Below are positions 8,511 through 18,372 of a stretch of 64,000 bases of DNA, piece by piece; position 1 is the first letter of the stretch; each line of letters begins with the position of its first letter. Under the pieces are notes generated by a model that was not told the origin of the DNA, searched no databases, and saw only the letters and a list, made by a program, of their open reading frames with translations. This DNA is from Pseudanabaena sp. BC1403 (GTDB lineage: Bacteria > Cyanobacteriota > Cyanobacteriia > Pseudanabaenales > Pseudanabaenaceae), in contig NZ_PDDM01000005.1 of assembly GCF_002914585.1 (NCBI RefSeq), forward strand, positions 1 to 64,000, given 5' to 3'. The translations under genes and the position numbers were made by a program.

Positions 8511-9153
8511 TTCTTACTCTTCCCACCTATATTTGCTTCACAGTTTATAAAATCATAATTATTTGTAGTCTTAATATTATAAGTTCAAATTTATTATCGC
8601 TAAAAGCTTATATAGTTATTAATAAAAACTATTGTAACTAGATCTAGGTTAATAAAAGCCAAAGAAGCTGATTCGCCCGCTTTGCGGGCGAATCAGCTTC
8701 TTTGGCTTTTATATTTAATTATGCCTATCTACTTAACTGGAGATGGTGAAGCTGGAGTAATTAGTCCGACTCATCTAAATTTTTAACTTTTTTCTGAAAA
8801 CTATAGACAAAACGTCTCACATAGAGTTATGATTATTAATCGTGACTAAAAACAGAAACTAAGTGAAATAAGCCAATGCGTTTCCTTCCTTAAGTCTGAG
8901 TCACGCTTTGGTATAGCGACATAAAGAAAGTCAAAAGTCTTTTAAACCTATAACAACCAACCCAAGAGATTGAGTTTCTCACATCTAGTAGTTTGACTAG
9001 ATATCTTCTGTAAGTCGTCTCGAAGTCCGTTAAACAGCCTTCAAAACCAATACTTCTTACTAAGATCGAAACCGATCTCTTTTGAGCCTGTCAAAAATCG
9101 GCAGAAATATTCTGCGCGAAAATTTGAAAGTCAAGCAAGCGGAGCTAATTTTA
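8511..9153. other. 643-base region between divergent bphP and the ribosomal operon
   Basis: This region must hold the promoters of the phytochrome gene (leftward) and of rplC and the whole ribosomal operon (rightward). It contains a long hairpin at 8652-8712. The segment 8750-9150 is a long leader candidate with no convincing open frame. I could not assign promoter boxes or a known ribosomal-protein leader fold by eye. Confidence 0.6.
8652..8712. repeat. Perfect 29-bp inverted repeat, loop TTT
   Basis: Arms at 8652-8680 and 8684-8712, outer motif ATAAAAGCCAAAGAAGC, inner core GCCCGC. It shares its outer 12 bases with the hairpin at 3707. Unlike most of its class it lies between two divergent genes, so it does not end a known gene. 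Confidence 0.88.
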
Positions 9154-9795
9154 ATGACTGTCGGAATTCTCGGCACAAAACTTGGGATGACCCAAGTATT
9201 CGATTCGGATGGCAACGCTGTTCCTGTAACCGTTGTCCTAGCAGGTCCCTGCACTATCACACAAGTCAAGACCGAAACCAAAGAAGGCTATAAAGCCATT
9301 CAAATTGGCTACGGTAAGACCCGCGAAAAGCTTCTTAGCAAGCCAGAACTGGGACATTTGAAAGTCTCAGGTGCTGAACCTGTTAAGCATCTTCGTGAGT
9401 ATCGTCTTGATAATGTTAGTGATTTCACTATTGGTCAGACTCTAGATGTAAGTCAGTTCAAGGATGGCGACATCGTTGACGTGATTGGAACTAGCATCGG
9501 CAAAGGTTTTGCTGGTTACCAAAAGCGCCACAACTTTGCTCGCGGTCCAATGGCTCACGGTTCTAAAAACCACAGACAACCTGGCTCGACTGGAGCAGGT
9601 ACAACCCCTGGTCGTGTATATCCAGGTAAGCGCATGGCTGGTCGTCTTGGCGGTAAGCAAATCACCGTGAAGAAGCTAACTATAGTCAAAGTCGATGCAG
9701 CGAACAATGTGTTGCTAATTAAAGGAGCAGTCCCTGGTAAACCTGGCGCATTGCTTAACGTCATTCCTACCGTAATTATCGGCAAGGCGAAATAA
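9154..9795 (+). CDS. rplC: 50S ribosomal protein L3
   Basis: L3 (213 residues) binds 23S rRNA near the peptidyl-transferase centre and nucleates 50S assembly. The sequence opens [16 protein letters not shown] and contains the conserved [20 protein letters not shown] and [15 protein letters not shown] segments. I chose the ATG at 9154 because it has GGAG at 9141-9144 and the family N-terminus starts there; an in-frame start at 9082 would add 24 unrelated residues. It is the first gene of the operon, since S10 is not next to it, as usual in cyanobacteria. Confidence 0.98.
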   Translation: MTVGILGTKLGMTQVFDSDGNAVPVTVVLAGPCTITQVKTETKEGYKAIQIGYGKTREKLLSKPELGHLKVSGAEPVKHLREYRLDNVSDFTIGQTLDVSQFKDGDIVDVIGTSIGKGFAGYQKRHNFARGPMAHGSKNHRQPGSTGAGTTPGRVYPGKRMAGRLGGKQITVKKLTIVKVDAANNVLLIKGAVPGKPGALLNVIPTVIIGKAK

Positions 9796-9836
9796 GGACT
9801 AAGTAGTTTGTTCGTGAGATCGAGAGAATATAAGTT

Positions 9837-10511
9837 ATGCCTACAGTAATAGATTGGACAGGGAATGAAGTTGGTGAAGTAAGCCTTGAATTGCGTGTTG
9901 CCAAAGAAGCAAGTGCAAAAGGTTTAGTTCATCGCGCCCTTGTCAGACAGTTAGCCAATGCCCGTCAAGGCACAGCCAGCAGTAAGACTCGCGCTGAAGT
10001 CCGTGGTGGTGGTCGTAAGCCTTTTAGACAAAAGGGTACTGGTCGCGCCCGTGCTGGTTCGACTAGATCCCCACTCACTCGTGGTGGTGGTGCAATTTTT
10101 GGACCTAAGCCTAGAGACTACGAAACCAAGATGAACCGCAAGGAGCGTCGTCTTGCACTTCGTACCGCATTTATCAGTCGTTCATCAGATTTGATTATTG
10201 TTGAAGATTTTGCCGTAAATCTTGCTCAGCCTAAGACTAAGGAATTATGTCAAGCTCTTGAGCGTTGGGGTGTCACCGTTGGCAAAAAGACCCTGATCAT
10301 CACTGATCGTAAAGAAGAAAACATTGTTTTGTCTGCGCGTAACATTCAAAACTTGCAGCTGATCGCTGCCGATCAGCTCAATATGTTCGACATTCTCAAT
10401 TCTGAAAAGATTGTGGCAACCCGCTCAGCGATCGCCAAGATTCATGAAGTATATGGTGGCGACGCAAAGTTGGTAACTGAGATCGTAACCACGGTCGAAG
10501 ACGCAGAATAA
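9837..10511 (+). CDS. rplD: 50S ribosomal protein L4
   Basis: L4 (224 residues) lines the nascent-peptide exit tunnel through an extended loop, seen here as the basic segment [20 protein letters not shown] followed by [16 protein letters not shown]. In E. coli L4 also represses its own operon; whether that holds here is not visible. A GAGAGAA stretch lies just before the ATG. It sits 41 bases after rplC and 28 bases before rplW. Confidence 0.98.
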   Translation: MPTVIDWTGNEVGEVSLELRVAKEASAKGLVHRALVRQLANARQGTASSKTRAEVRGGGRKPFRQKGTGRARAGSTRSPLTRGGGAIFGPKPRDYETKMNRKERRLALRTAFISRSSDLIIVEDFAVNLAQPKTKELCQALERWGVTVGKKTLIITDRKEENIVLSARNIQNLQLIAADQLNMFDILNSEKIVATRSAIAKIHEVYGGDAKLVTEIVTTVEDAE

Positions 10512-10539
10512 CGGAATCTAAGTAGAAGAAAGAAACAAC

Positions 10540-10854
10540 ATGGCTAAGATCCCCACCGAGTTCGATCCCCGTCGCTTGCCCGACATCATTCGTCGCCCTT
10601 TGCTCAATGAAAAGGCAACCCGACAACTTGAAAGCAACAAATACACATTTGATGTTTTTCATGATGCTACTAAACCTGAGATCAAGGCAGCTATCGAAAG
10701 CCTTTTCTCAGTTACGGTCAAAAAAGTGAACACCCATAATCCACCCGCACAAGCGCGTCGTATTGGTAAGTTCGCAGGCAAACGCGCTCAAATCAAAAGA
10801 GCGATCGTCACCCTCGCAGAAGGCAGCAAAATCGATTTGTTCCCCGATGTGTAA
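10540..10854 (+). CDS. rplW: 50S ribosomal protein L23
   Basis: L23 (104 residues) sits at the tunnel exit and is the docking site for trigger factor and SRP. The family core is present: [20 protein letters not shown], then [20 protein letters not shown], then [16 protein letters not shown]. An AGAAAGA purine run precedes the ATG. It is in the standard position between rplD and rplB. Confidence 0.97.
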   Translation: MAKIPTEFDPRRLPDIIRRPLLNEKATRQLESNKYTFDVFHDATKPEIKAAIESLFSVTVKKVNTHNPPAQARRIGKFAGKRAQIKRAIVTLAEGSKIDLFPDV

Positions 10855-10916
10855 GCAATAGCTTTTTACAAAAAAGGCAAAATCAGAGAACTGTTCTTTA
10901 ACAAAATCAGACAATT

Positions 10917-11783
10917 ATGGGCGTTCGTGCATATAAACCGTATACCGCTAGTACAAGACAAACTGTTGTCTCGGACTTCTCGGAAATCACCAAATCTGAA
11001 CCCGAAAAGTCTTTAACTAGCCACGTCCATCGTAAAAGAGGACGCAATAATCGTGGTGTCATCACTAGCCGCAGACGTGGCGGTGGTCACAAGCGTTTAT
11101 ATCGGATCATCGATTTCAAACGCAACAAGCGTGACATCATCGCTGAAGTAATTGCGATCGAGTACGATCCTAACCGCACCTCTCGGATTGCTCTTCTCCA
11201 GTACGAAGATGGCGAAAAGAGATATATCCTCGCACCGAAAGGTATTTCTGTCGGCAACAAAATCCTAGCTGGCTCAAGCAACGTTCCCTTTGAAATCGGT
11301 AACGCGATGCCATTGGTAAACATCCCCCTTGGTACGATTGTTCACAACGTGGAACTAGTTCCTGGTAAGGGTGGACAAATTGTGCGATCGGCTGGAGCTG
11401 GTGCTCAAATTGCAGCAAAAGAAGGTGATTTCGTTACCCTTAAGCTTCCTTCTAGCGAAGTTCGCTTGATTCGTAAAGATTGTTTTGCCACCATTGGACA
11501 AGTTGGTAACCTCGATCATAGCAACACCAGTCTTGGTAAGGCGGGTCGTAGCCGTTGGTTGAACCGTCGTCCGAAAGTCCGTGGTATGGCGATGAACCCC
11601 ATCGATCACCCCCATGGTGGTGGTGAAGGTTGCGCTCCAGTTGGACGTAGTGGCCCTGTTACGCCTTGGGGTAAGCCAACCTTGGGCTATAAGACTCGCA
11701 AGAAAGGTAAACTCAGTGATGCCTTGATTGTTCGTCGCCGTCGCAAGTCCTCGAAGCGCGGTAAGGGCGGACGTAACGCCTAA
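10917..11783 (+). CDS. rplB: 50S ribosomal protein L2
   Basis: L2 (288 residues) is needed for subunit association and peptidyl-transferase activity. The hallmark C-terminal motif is present as [16 protein letters not shown], including the histidine of the family's conserved loop. The N-terminal RNA-binding OB fold ([20 protein letters not shown]) and SH3-like domain ([20 protein letters not shown]) are intact, and the tail is very basic ([16 protein letters not shown]). The length is slightly above the bacterial norm of about 275. Confidence 0.98.
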   Translation: MGVRAYKPYTASTRQTVVSDFSEITKSEPEKSLTSHVHRKRGRNNRGVITSRRRGGGHKRLYRIIDFKRNKRDIIAEVIAIEYDPNRTSRIALLQYEDGEKRYILAPKGISVGNKILAGSSNVPFEIGNAMPLVNIPLGTIVHNVELVPGKGGQIVRSAGAGAQIAAKEGDFVTLKLPSSEVRLIRKDCFATIGQVGNLDHSNTSLGKAGRSRWLNRRPKVRGMAMNPIDHPHGGGEGCAPVGRSGPVTPWGKPTLGYKTRKKGKLSDALIVRRRRKSSKRGKGGRNA

Positions 11784-11845
11784 TCATATATTTCCCCGCT
11801 ACGCTGGCAAATATATATTCAAAGTTTTTACAGAGAGTACAAATT

Positions 11846-12124
11846 ATGACGCGATCGCTAAAAAAAGGTCCTTTTGTTGCCGATCACTTAATGACCAAAA
11901 TTGAGAAGCTGAACGCCAAAGGCGAAAAGCAAGTTATCAAAACATGGTCTCGCGCTTCCACCATTCTTCCTCAAATGATCGGGCATACAATTGCTTGTCA
12001 CAACGGAAAACAGCACGTTCCTGTATATGTCACGGAGCAAATGGTAGGACACAAACTCGGTGAGTTTGCCCCTACTCGTACCTTCCGCGGTCATGCTAAG
12101 AGCGACAAAAAGGCCAAGAGATAG
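11846..12124 (+). CDS. rpsS: 30S ribosomal protein S19
   Basis: S19 (92 residues) forms a complex with S13 in the 30S head near the A and P sites. It opens [20 protein letters not shown] and contains the signature [22 protein letters not shown] and the [14 protein letters not shown] segment. AGAGAG precedes the start. The 62-base gap from rplB contains a weak, imperfect AT-rich stem around 11789-11820. Confidence 0.98.
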   Translation: MTRSLKKGPFVADHLMTKIEKLNAKGEKQVIKTWSRASTILPQMIGHTIACHNGKQHVPVYVTEQMVGHKLGEFAPTRTFRGHAKSDKKAKR

Positions 12125-12142
12125 GTAGACAGGTAGTTAAAA

Positions 12143-12499
12143 ATGATCCTCGCCCAAAACGAAATCCCTGCCGTAGCCAAATATATTCGGATGTCACCTC
12201 ACAAGGTGCGTCGAGTACTCGACCAAATCCGTGGTCGTAGCTACCGCGAAGCATTGATGATTCTTGAGTTCATGCCCTATCGCTCCTGCGAACCAATTAC
12301 GAAAGTATTGCGTTCTGCCGTTGCTAATGCTGAACATAATGCAGGACTTGATCCCGCATCCCTAGTAGTTAACCAAGCCTTTGCCGATATGGGACCTAGC
12401 CTCAAGCGCTTCCGTCCCCGCGCTCAAGGTCGCGCTTACCAAATCCGTAAGCCAACGTGCCACATTACGATCACCGTCAAACCATCGGAGGAAGAATAG
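12143..12499 (+). CDS. rplV: 50S ribosomal protein L22
   Basis: L22 (118 residues) contacts all 23S domains, and its long beta-hairpin lines the exit tunnel. The sequence shows [20 protein letters not shown], then AVANAEHN, and the hairpin/C-terminal [20 protein letters not shown]. An AGGT stretch lies 13 bases upstream of the ATG. The rpsC Shine-Dalgarno sequence overlaps the end of this gene, so the two are probably translationally coupled. Confidence 0.98.
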   Translation: MILAQNEIPAVAKYIRMSPHKVRRVLDQIRGRSYREALMILEFMPYRSCEPITKVLRSAVANAEHNAGLDPASLVVNQAFADMGPSLKRFRPRAQGRAYQIRKPTCHITITVKPSEEE

Positions 12500-12501
12500 G
12501 T

Positions 12502-13248
12502 ATGGGTCAGAAGATTCACCCAACAGGGTTACGCCTCGGCATCACCAAGTCCCATCTTTCTCGTTGGTACGCTGATGTCAATCGCTACGGCATTCTCGCT
12601 GAAGAAGATAGCAAAATTCGTAAGTTTATCGAAAAGACTCTGAGTAATGCTGGTATCGCCGAAATCTTGATCGATCGCAAGGCTGATCAAGTAGATCTCG
12701 AAATCCGTACTGCTAGACCAGGTGTTGTCGTTGGTCGTGGTGGCGCTGGTATCGAACAATTACGTGTCGGACTAGTGAAACACCTTGAACAAGATGGTTC
12801 TCTGAAGAAGACAGGTACTAGCCAAGTTCGGATTAACGTCACTGAAGTAACCAGAGTTGATGCGGAAGCGCCTCTCATCGCTGAATACATCGCTCAGCAA
12901 ATCGAACGTCGTGTTTCCTTCCGTCGTGTTGTTCGCCAAGCTATTCAAAGAGCTCAGCGTGCAGGTATCGAAGGAATCAAGGTGCAAATCAGTGGTCGCC
13001 TTAACGGTGCTGAAATCGCCAGAACTGAGTGGGTGCGTGAAGGTCGTGTTCCTCTGCATACATTGCGTGCTGACATCGACTATAGCTACAAAACTTCCAG
13101 AACTATTTATGGTGTTATTGGCATCAAAGTCTGGATCTTTAAAGGCGAAATTATTCAAGGCGAAGAAGCTCCTGCTCCTGCCGCACAACCCCGTCGCCGC
13201 CAGCAACGTCGTCCCCAATTTGAGGATCGTTCTAGCGCTGAAGGATAA
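12502..13248 (+). CDS. rpsC: 30S ribosomal protein S3
   Basis: S3 (248 residues) shapes the mRNA entry site and, with S4 and S5, gives the ribosome helicase activity. The N-terminal [18 protein letters not shown] is typical, followed by a KH domain with [14 protein letters not shown] and a C-terminal domain with [20 protein letters not shown]. The ATG at 12502 is preceded by GGAGGAAG at 12487; an upstream in-frame start at 12457 would add 15 residues from inside rplV and is unlikely. The C-terminus is Ala/Pro/Arg-rich ([15 protein letters not shown]). Confidence 0.98.
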   Translation: MGQKIHPTGLRLGITKSHLSRWYADVNRYGILAEEDSKIRKFIEKTLSNAGIAEILIDRKADQVDLEIRTARPGVVVGRGGAGIEQLRVGLVKHLEQDGSLKKTGTSQVRINVTEVTRVDAEAPLIAEYIAQQIERRVSFRRVVRQAIQRAQRAGIEGIKVQISGRLNGAEIARTEWVREGRVPLHTLRADIDYSYKTSRTIYGVIGIKVWIFKGEIIQGEEAPAPAAQPRRRQQRRPQFEDRSSAEG

Positions 13249-13274
13249 ACTTCTGTCATCTAGAGTTTTGAAAC

Positions 13275-13688
13275 ATGTTAAGTCCTAAACGTACAAAATT
13301 TCGTAAGCAGCAACGCGGTCGGATGGCGGGCCCTGCTACCAGAGGAACCGAGATCAACTTTGGTGATTACGCCATGCAGGCTTTAGAGCCTTCTTGGATT
13401 ACCGCTCGTCAAATCGAGGCTGCTCGACGTGCCATGAACCGTTATATCCGTCGCGGTGGCAAGATTTGGATTCGTATTTTCCCAGACAAACCCGTAACCA
13501 TGCGTCCTGCTGAAACCCGTATGGGTTCTGGTAAAGGTGCTCCTGAGTTTTGGGTGTCAGTGGTTAAGCCAGGTCGCATCATGTTTGAAGTAGCTGGCGT
13601 GACTGAAGAAACCGCAAGAGAGGCAATTCGCTTGGCGGCTGCCAAGATGCCAATCAAAACCAGATTCGTTATCCGTGAAAAGGAGTAA
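13275..13688 (+). CDS. rplP: 50S ribosomal protein L16
   Basis: L16 (137 residues) positions A-site tRNA on the large subunit. It opens [19 protein letters not shown] and contains the conserved [20 protein letters not shown], then [20 protein letters not shown]. The rpmC ribosome-binding site (AAGGAG) overlaps its last codons. Confidence 0.98.
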   Translation: MLSPKRTKFRKQQRGRMAGPATRGTEINFGDYAMQALEPSWITARQIEAARRAMNRYIRRGGKIWIRIFPDKPVTMRPAETRMGSGKGAPEFWVSVVKPGRIMFEVAGVTEETAREAIRLAAAKMPIKTRFVIREKE

Positions 13689-13693
13689 AAGAT

Positions 13694-13897
13694 ATGGCAC
13701 TCCCAAAAGTCCAAGAAACTAGAGAGCTATCTGATGAAGAGTTGCAAGCTCAAGTCTTGTCTGTCAAGAAAGAGCTATTTGATCTGCGTTTCAAGCAGGC
13801 AACTAGACAACCCGTCCAGCCACATCAGTTCCAACATGCTAAGCATCGTTTGTCTCAACTGATGACCGTCGAACGCGAACGTCAGTCCAGAGCTTAA
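13694..13897 (+). CDS. rpmC: 50S ribosomal protein L29
   Basis: L29 (67 residues) is a two-helix protein at the tunnel exit next to L23. The sequence [20 protein letters not shown], followed by LRFKQATRQ, is the family core. The ATG at 13694 has AAGGAG nine bases upstream and lies five bases after rplP, so translation is coupled. Confidence 0.97.
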   Translation: MALPKVQETRELSDEELQAQVLSVKKELFDLRFKQATRQPVQPHQFQHAKHRLSQLMTVERERQSRA

Positions 13898-13930
13898 GAA
13901 AGCTATTTACAAAACATAGGAATTTTAGCA

Positions 13931-14182
13931 ATGGCAGTTAAAGAAAAAGTTGGCGTTGTCGTCAGCGACAAAATGCAAAAAACGGTGGTTGTCGCGGTCG
14001 AAAACCGTACTTCCCACCCCAAATATGGAAAAATCGTGGTCAAAACGACTAAGTTTAAAGCCCACGATGAAGAAGATAAAACCCGTGAAGGCGATCGCGT
14101 CAAAATTCGGGAAACCCGTCCCCTCAGCCGTACAAAGCGATGGGAAGTTGTAGAGATTCTCTCATCTAGCTCGGAAGCATAA
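13931..14182 (+). CDS. rpsQ: 30S ribosomal protein S17
   Basis: S17 (83 residues) is a primary 16S rRNA binder of the OB-fold type that starts 30S assembly. The sequence has [20 protein letters not shown], then HPKYGKIV, and the C-terminal [20 protein letters not shown]. It is followed by rplN after three bases. Confidence 0.98.
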   Translation: MAVKEKVGVVVSDKMQKTVVVAVENRTSHPKYGKIVVKTTKFKAHDEEDKTREGDRVKIRETRPLSRTKRWEVVEILSSSSEA

Positions 14183-14185
14183 GCC

Positions 14186-14554
14186 ATGATTCAACAAGAG
14201 TCTTATTTAAATGTGGCGGATAATAGTGGAGCTAAAAAACTACTATGTATCCGCGTGCTGGCTGGTGGTAACCGTGCCTTTGGCGGAGTTGGTGATGTGA
14301 TTATCGCCACCGTTAAGGACGCAGCGCCCAACATGCCAGTTAAAAAATCGGATGTAGTTCGCGCTGTCATTGTTCGTACCAGAGCATCTATCAACCGTGA
14401 AAGCGGCATGAGAATTCGCTTTGACGACAATGCCGCCGTAATCATCAACCAAGACGGCAACCCCAAAGGAACCCGCGTATTTGGTCCAGTTGCGCGTGAG
14501 TTGAGGGATAAAAACTTCACCAAAATTATCTCCCTAGCGCCAGAGGTACTGTAA
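14186..14554 (+). CDS. rplN: 50S ribosomal protein L14
   Basis: L14 (122 residues) forms inter-subunit bridge B8 and is the docking site of the silencing factor RsfS. The sequence [20 protein letters not shown] and [10 protein letters not shown], then [20 protein letters not shown], is characteristic. GGAAG lies 11 bases upstream. Its last base is shared with the rplX start codon. Confidence 0.98.
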   Translation: MIQQESYLNVADNSGAKKLLCIRVLAGGNRAFGGVGDVIIATVKDAAPNMPVKKSDVVRAVIVRTRASINRESGMRIRFDDNAAVIINQDGNPKGTRVFGPVARELRDKNFTKIISLAPEVL

Positions 14555-14937
14555 TGTCATTCAAGTCAAAGCCTGCCTATCGCGGCAACCGCAATTCTTT
14601 CAAGATTCATGTCAAAAAAGATGATGTGGTTCAAGTAATTTCAGGAAGCTCTAAGGGAACTGTGGCTAAGGTACTACAAGTATTTCCCAAGGACAGCACC
14701 ATCATTGTTGAAGGTGTTAATGTCAAGACTAAGCACATTAAGCCTCAGGCTGATGGTGAGTCTGGACAAACTATTACCCGCGAGTTTCCGATTCACAGTT
14801 CTAAAGTGTTGTTGTATTCCGAAAAGGAAAAGACCGCTAGCCGCTCTTGCTTCACCTTTACGGATGATGGCAAGAAAGTAAGAATGTTGAAAAAGACTGG
14901 TGAAATCGTCGATTCCGTCCAGACTGAAAAGAAGTAA
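14554..14937 (+). CDS. rplX: 50S ribosomal protein L24
   Basis: L24 (127 residues) starts 50S assembly. A KOW motif is visible near residues 23-50 ([20 protein letters not shown]), followed by [12 protein letters not shown]. The ATG overlaps the rplN stop by one base (TAATG), giving tight coupling. The C-terminal extension beyond about residue 100 makes it somewhat longer than the E. coli protein. Confidence 0.97.
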   Translation: MSFKSKPAYRGNRNSFKIHVKKDDVVQVISGSSKGTVAKVLQVFPKDSTIIVEGVNVKTKHIKPQADGESGQTITREFPIHSSKVLLYSEKEKTASRSCFTFTDDGKKVRMLKKTGEIVDSVQTEKK

Positions 14938-14985
14938 TTCTATATAACCTGACCAAGCCCAGGAAAACTCATCGAGGAAGATAAA

Positions 14986-15531
14986 ATGCTAACAAGATTT
15001 ACCGAAGTCTATAAAAATCAAGCTGTTCCCAAGTTAATGGAGCAGTTCAAGTACACCAACATCCATCAAGTTCCTACATTTGAAAAAGTAGTGATCAACC
15101 GTGGTCTCGGTGAAGCTGCTCAGAATGCTAAGTCCCTAGAAGCTTCTTTGATCGAAATTGCAACGATCGCTGGTCAAAAGCCCGTAGTAACCAGAGCCAA
15201 GAAAGCGATCGCAGGTTTCAAATTGCGTCAAGGAATGCCCGTCGGCATGATGGTCACACTCCGCCGCGACAAGATGAATAACTTTTTGGATCGTCTGATC
15301 AATTTCTCATTGCCTCGCATCCGTGATTTTCGCGGTGTTAGCCCTAAGAGCTTTGATGGACGCGGTAACTATACCCTCGGTGTTCGCGAGCAACTTATCT
15401 TCCCCGAAATCAGCTACGACAGTATTGAGCAAATTCGGGGGCTTGATATTTCCATCATCACCACTGCCAACACGGACGAAGAAGGACGTGCGCTCCTGAA
15501 AGCAGTTGGTATGCCCTTTAGAGAATCATAA
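14986..15531 (+). CDS. rplE: 50S ribosomal protein L5
   Basis: L5 (181 residues) binds 5S rRNA and contacts P-site tRNA. The sequence has [20 protein letters not shown], then [20 protein letters not shown] and [26 protein letters not shown] precedes the ATG. There is no rpsN (S14) between this gene and rpsH, as expected in cyanobacteria. Confidence 0.98.
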   Translation: MLTRFTEVYKNQAVPKLMEQFKYTNIHQVPTFEKVVINRGLGEAAQNAKSLEASLIEIATIAGQKPVVTRAKKAIAGFKLRQGMPVGMMVTLRRDKMNNFLDRLINFSLPRIRDFRGVSPKSFDGRGNYTLGVREQLIFPEISYDSIEQIRGLDISIITTANTDEEGRALLKAVGMPFRES

Positions 15532-15554
15532 GTAGATCGAATTAGGAGATAAGG

Positions 15555-15956
15555 ATGGCTACCAACGACACCATCTCGGACATGCTTACCCGCATTCGCA
15601 ATGCAACACTTGCAAAGCACCAGACAACCTCTATCCCTGCCACAAGGATGACGTTGAGCATTGCCCGAGTGATGAAACAAGAAGGTTTTATCGCAGATTT
15701 TGAAGAAACAGGCGAAAACATCGACCGCGCCTTGGTCGTCGCCCTCAAGTATGAAGGCAAGAATCGTCAATCGATTATCAAGCGCCTCAAGCGCGTCAGC
15801 AAACCTGGTTTACGGGTTTACTCAAACTCTAAAGAATTACCCCGTGTATTGGGTGGGATCGGCATTGCGATCATCTCCACCTCTAAAGGGATCATGACCG
15901 ATCGCGAAGCCCGTAAACAGGGAGTCGGCGGTGAAGTCCTTTGCTATATCTGGTAA
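15555..15956 (+). CDS. rpsH: 30S ribosomal protein S8
   Basis: S8 (133 residues) binds the central domain of 16S rRNA; in E. coli it also represses the spc operon. The sequence opens [20 protein letters not shown], and the C-terminal RNA-binding part shows [20 protein letters not shown], then [22 protein letters not shown] precedes the ATG. Confidence 0.98.
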   Translation: MATNDTISDMLTRIRNATLAKHQTTSIPATRMTLSIARVMKQEGFIADFEETGENIDRALVVALKYEGKNRQSIIKRLKRVSKPGLRVYSNSKELPRVLGGIGIAIISTSKGIMTDREARKQGVGGEVLCYIW

Positions 15957-16041
15957 TTCAGATCTTTTAGATTGCTTAATCTAGATCTGTAATTCAGGCT
16001 GTTAACTCAGCAAATAACATCACAAGCAACGGAAAACAGAC

Positions 16042-16605
16042 ATGTCTCGTATTGGAAAACGTCCCATTCCTCTTCCCCCTAAAGTTGCGGTCTCTATCGT
16101 AGGGCAAGAGGTTACTGTCAAAGGACCTAAAGGCGAACTTAAGCGTGTGTTGCCCAACACTGTAGAAATTCTGCAAGAAGAAAGCAACTTGATTGTCAAC
16201 CGCGCTAATGAATCTCGTCCTGCAAAGCAACAGCACGGTCTTTTCCGCACCCTCGTTGCCAACATGGTCGAAGGTGTGTCAACTGGCTTTCAGCGCAAGT
16301 TGGAAATTCAAGGTGTTGGTTATCGTGCCAACCTAAACGGCAGCAATATTGTTCTTACTGTTGGCTATAGCCATACAGTTGACATCATTCCTCCCGTTGG
16401 AGTTTCACTTGGCGTTGAAGATGCTACGGGCAAAAAAGTCCCTCAAGGAACATTTATTGTCGTCGAAGGAATTGACAAAGAAATCGTCGGTAACTTAGCA
16501 GCAAAAATTCGCGCTGTACGTCCACCTGAAGTTTACAAAGGTAAGGGCATCCGCTACCTCGGCGAATTTGTCAGACGTAAGGCTGGTAAGACTGGTAAGA
16601 AGTAA
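16042..16605 (+). CDS. rplF: 50S ribosomal protein L6
   Basis: L6 (187 residues) lies near the factor-binding site. The sequence opens MSRIGKRPIPLPPKV and shows two repeated domains, with GVGYRANLNG in the first half of the second domain and the C-terminal signature PEVYKGKGIRYLGEFVRRKA. The 85-base gap before it is slightly longer than most in this operon, and GGAAA precedes the ATG. Confidence 0.98.
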   Translation: MSRIGKRPIPLPPKVAVSIVGQEVTVKGPKGELKRVLPNTVEILQEESNLIVNRANESRPAKQQHGLFRTLVANMVEGVSTGFQRKLEIQGVGYRANLNGSNIVLTVGYSHTVDIIPPVGVSLGVEDATGKKVPQGTFIVVEGIDKEIVGNLAAKIRAVRPPEVYKGKGIRYLGEFVRRKAGKTGKK

Positions 16606-16670
16606 GGATAAGATTTTCTGGCTTCTTTATTTAATCTTCTTAATTTTCGTAATCTTCATATATAAAAAAC

Positions 16671-17036
16671 ATGAGTGCTAATAGTCGTAGACAAGCAACC
16701 ATAAGCCGCCACAAGCGAATTCGTAAAGGTATGTCGGGCACGCCCGAACGTCCCCGCTTGGCAATTTATCGCTCTAACAATCACATCGTGGCGCAAGTGA
16801 TTGATGATGTAGCGCAGCATACGCTAGTCGCTGCATCGACCCGCGAATCCGATGTTCGTGAAGGTCTCAGCACTACTGCCAACTCTGAAGCTTCGGCTAA
16901 GGTTGGTGCTTTGATTGCTGAAAGAGCGATCGCACAGGGAATTACCAAAGTTGTGTTCGACCGTGGTGGAAACCTCTATCATGGAAGAGTCCAAGCTCTC
17001 GCTGAAGCTGCCCGCGAAGCAGGTCTAGATTTCTAA
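16671..17036 (+). CDS. rplR: 50S ribosomal protein L18
   Basis: L18 (121 residues) carries 5S rRNA into the 50S subunit. Conserved parts are [20 protein letters not shown], then [20 protein letters not shown], and the C-terminal [20 protein letters not shown]. An AT-rich 65-base spacer follows rplF. Confidence 0.98.
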   Translation: MSANSRRQATISRHKRIRKGMSGTPERPRLAIYRSNNHIVAQVIDDVAQHTLVAASTRESDVREGLSTTANSEASAKVGALIAERAIAQGITKVVFDRGGNLYHGRVQALAEAAREAGLDF

Positions 17037-17079
17037 CGCATCGAATCATCCAGCAGTGAATCAGTAGATAGAAACAAAT

Positions 17080-17697
17080 ATGGCTAAGAATAGAGAATCA
17101 AGACCAGGTGCTGGTCGCGACAGTGGCAGCGGCGACAGTGGCGATAGCAACCGCGATGAAAAACGCAAAGGCAAGCGCGATAGTAAAAAAAGCGATCGCG
17201 CTCGTACTGAAAAAGAATCTGAATGGCAAGAACGTGTTGTCCAAATCCGCCGCGTAACTAAGGTTGTCAAGGGTGGTAAAAAACTCAGCTTCCGTGCGAT
17301 CGTCGTTGTCGGTAATGAGAAAGGACAGGTCGGAGTTGGCGTTGGTAAAGCTGCCGATGTTATTAACGCTGTCAAGAAAGGTGTCGCCGATGCTAGAAAA
17401 CATGCGATCGACGTGCCTTTGACAAAGAGTAATTCCATCCCACATCCTACCAACGGGATCGGCGGTGGCGCTAAAGTGATGATCCGTCCTGCTTCTCCAG
17501 GTACTGGGGTAATTGCTGGTGGTGCTGTCAGAACCGTACTAGAACTAGCTGGTGTCAAAAATATTTTGGCAAAGCAACTTGGTTCTAGCAGTCCTCTGAA
17601 CAATGCTCGTGCGGCAATTAATGCCCTTGCAACCTTGCGTACTTTTGGTGAAGTTGCCAGAGCGCGTGGTATTACGCTGGAACAGCTATTTAACTAA
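17080..17697 (+). CDS. rpsE: 30S ribosomal protein S5
   Basis: S5 (205 residues) acts with S4 in decoding accuracy. The dsRBD-like domain starts at about residue 48 ([20 protein letters not shown]) and the second domain holds [20 protein letters not shown], then [18 protein letters not shown]. The first 45 residues form a charged, Gly/Ser/Arg/Lys-rich extension ([20 protein letters not shown]) that is longer than in E. coli; low-complexity S5 extensions occur in cyanobacteria. A strong hairpin follows at 17701. Confidence 0.97.
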   Translation: MAKNRESRPGAGRDSGSGDSGDSNRDEKRKGKRDSKKSDRARTEKESEWQERVVQIRRVTKVVKGGKKLSFRAIVVVGNEKGQVGVGVGKAADVINAVKKGVADARKHAIDVPLTKSNSIPHPTNGIGGGAKVMIRPASPGTGVIAGGAVRTVLELAGVKNILAKQLGSSSPLNNARAAINALATLRTFGEVARARGITLEQLFN

Positions 17698-17700
17698 ATA

Positions 17701-17733
17701 TTTTTAAATTCTTGCGGAGCAAGAATTTAAAAA
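17701..17733 (+). promoter_or_regulatory. Intra-operon hairpin between rpsE and rplO
   Basis: Perfect 15-bp arms (TTTTTAAATTCTTGC, loop GGA) end about 20 bases before the rplO start, with a run of A after the right arm. On the coding strand the right arm ends in A, not U, so it is not a classical terminator. An RNA-processing or stability element that adjusts expression inside the operon is more likely. Confidence 0.6.
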
Positions 17734-17754
17734 AATAGTCACTAAGGAAAAACT

Positions 17755-18198
17755 ATGAGAATTGACGATCTTCAGCCTCAAGAGGGCTCTCAGCATCGCA
17801 AGCGTCGTCTAGGACGTGGTATTGCCGCAGGGCAAGGTGCTAGCGGTGGTTTCGGTATGCGTGGTCAAAAATCTCGTTCAGGTCGTCCCACCAGACCTGG
17901 TTTTGAAGGTGGTCAAATTCCCCTTTACAGACGAGTACCCAAACTTAAGCATTTTACAATTGTCAATCCTAAGCATTTCACAATTGTTAATCTTGACCAA
18001 TTAAGCGGATTACCTAAGGGTACAGTAGTAAATCTTGATTCTTTAATGGAAGCAGGAATTATTACTCAAAACGACGGTGTATTACGTGTATTAGGAAGAG
18101 GTGAAGTCACTGTAGCGCTTACAGTTCGTGCTCACTCGTTTACAGCATCTGCTAAGAGCAAAATCGAAGCTGCTGGCGGCACTGTAGAAGTTGCCTAG
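17755..18198 (+). CDS. rplO: 50S ribosomal protein L15
   Basis: L15 (147 residues) is a late-assembly 50S protein. The extended glycine/arginine N-terminal part ([20 protein letters not shown] and [10 protein letters not shown]) and the C-terminal [20 protein letters not shown] are typical. Residues 62-76 contain two close copies of KHFTIVN, but both align with normal L15 sequence. A hairpin follows immediately, yet secY continues in the same direction. Confidence 0.98.
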   Translation: MRIDDLQPQEGSQHRKRRLGRGIAAGQGASGGFGMRGQKSRSGRPTRPGFEGGQIPLYRRVPKLKHFTIVNPKHFTIVNLDQLSGLPKGTVVNLDSLMEAGIITQNDGVLRVLGRGEVTVALTVRAHSFTASAKSKIEAAGGTVEVA

Positions 18199-18204
18199 TT
18201 ATAA

Positions 18205-18249
18205 AGAGAATATGTGGCGGAGCGCTAAGCGTTTCGCCACATATTCTCT
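18205..18249 (+). terminator. Hairpin after rplO, before secY
   Basis: 15-bp perfect arms (AGAGAATATGTGGCG) at 18205-18219 and 18235-18249, followed by TTGTTGTTTT. It could end part of the transcripts or separate secY-adk-infA expression from the ribosomal proteins. secY starts 123 bases later, enough space for its own promoter. Confidence 0.7.
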
Positions 18250-18372
18250 TTTGTTGTTTTAGAAGAACCTCGCGTTACGCTTTTCTCTATGCAACTACAA
18301 TATTTAAATATCTTAAGTTAGGAGGAGTTTTGCGCCTCCTAACCCAATCACTAGCTTGAGGTAAGTTTAGTT

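Noticed and set aside
9082-9153. N-terminal extension of L3 from an upstream start
   Set aside because: The extra 24 residues do not belong to L3, and the ATG at 9154 has its own GGAG site.
17061-17603. 180-codon open frame antisense to rpsE
   Set aside because: Shadow of a highly conserved ribosomal gene; no family resemblance.
17944-17994. Tandem duplication [15 protein letters not shown] in L15
   Set aside because: Both copies align with the normal L15 sequence at this place; the similarity looks like family-typical sequence rather than a duplication.
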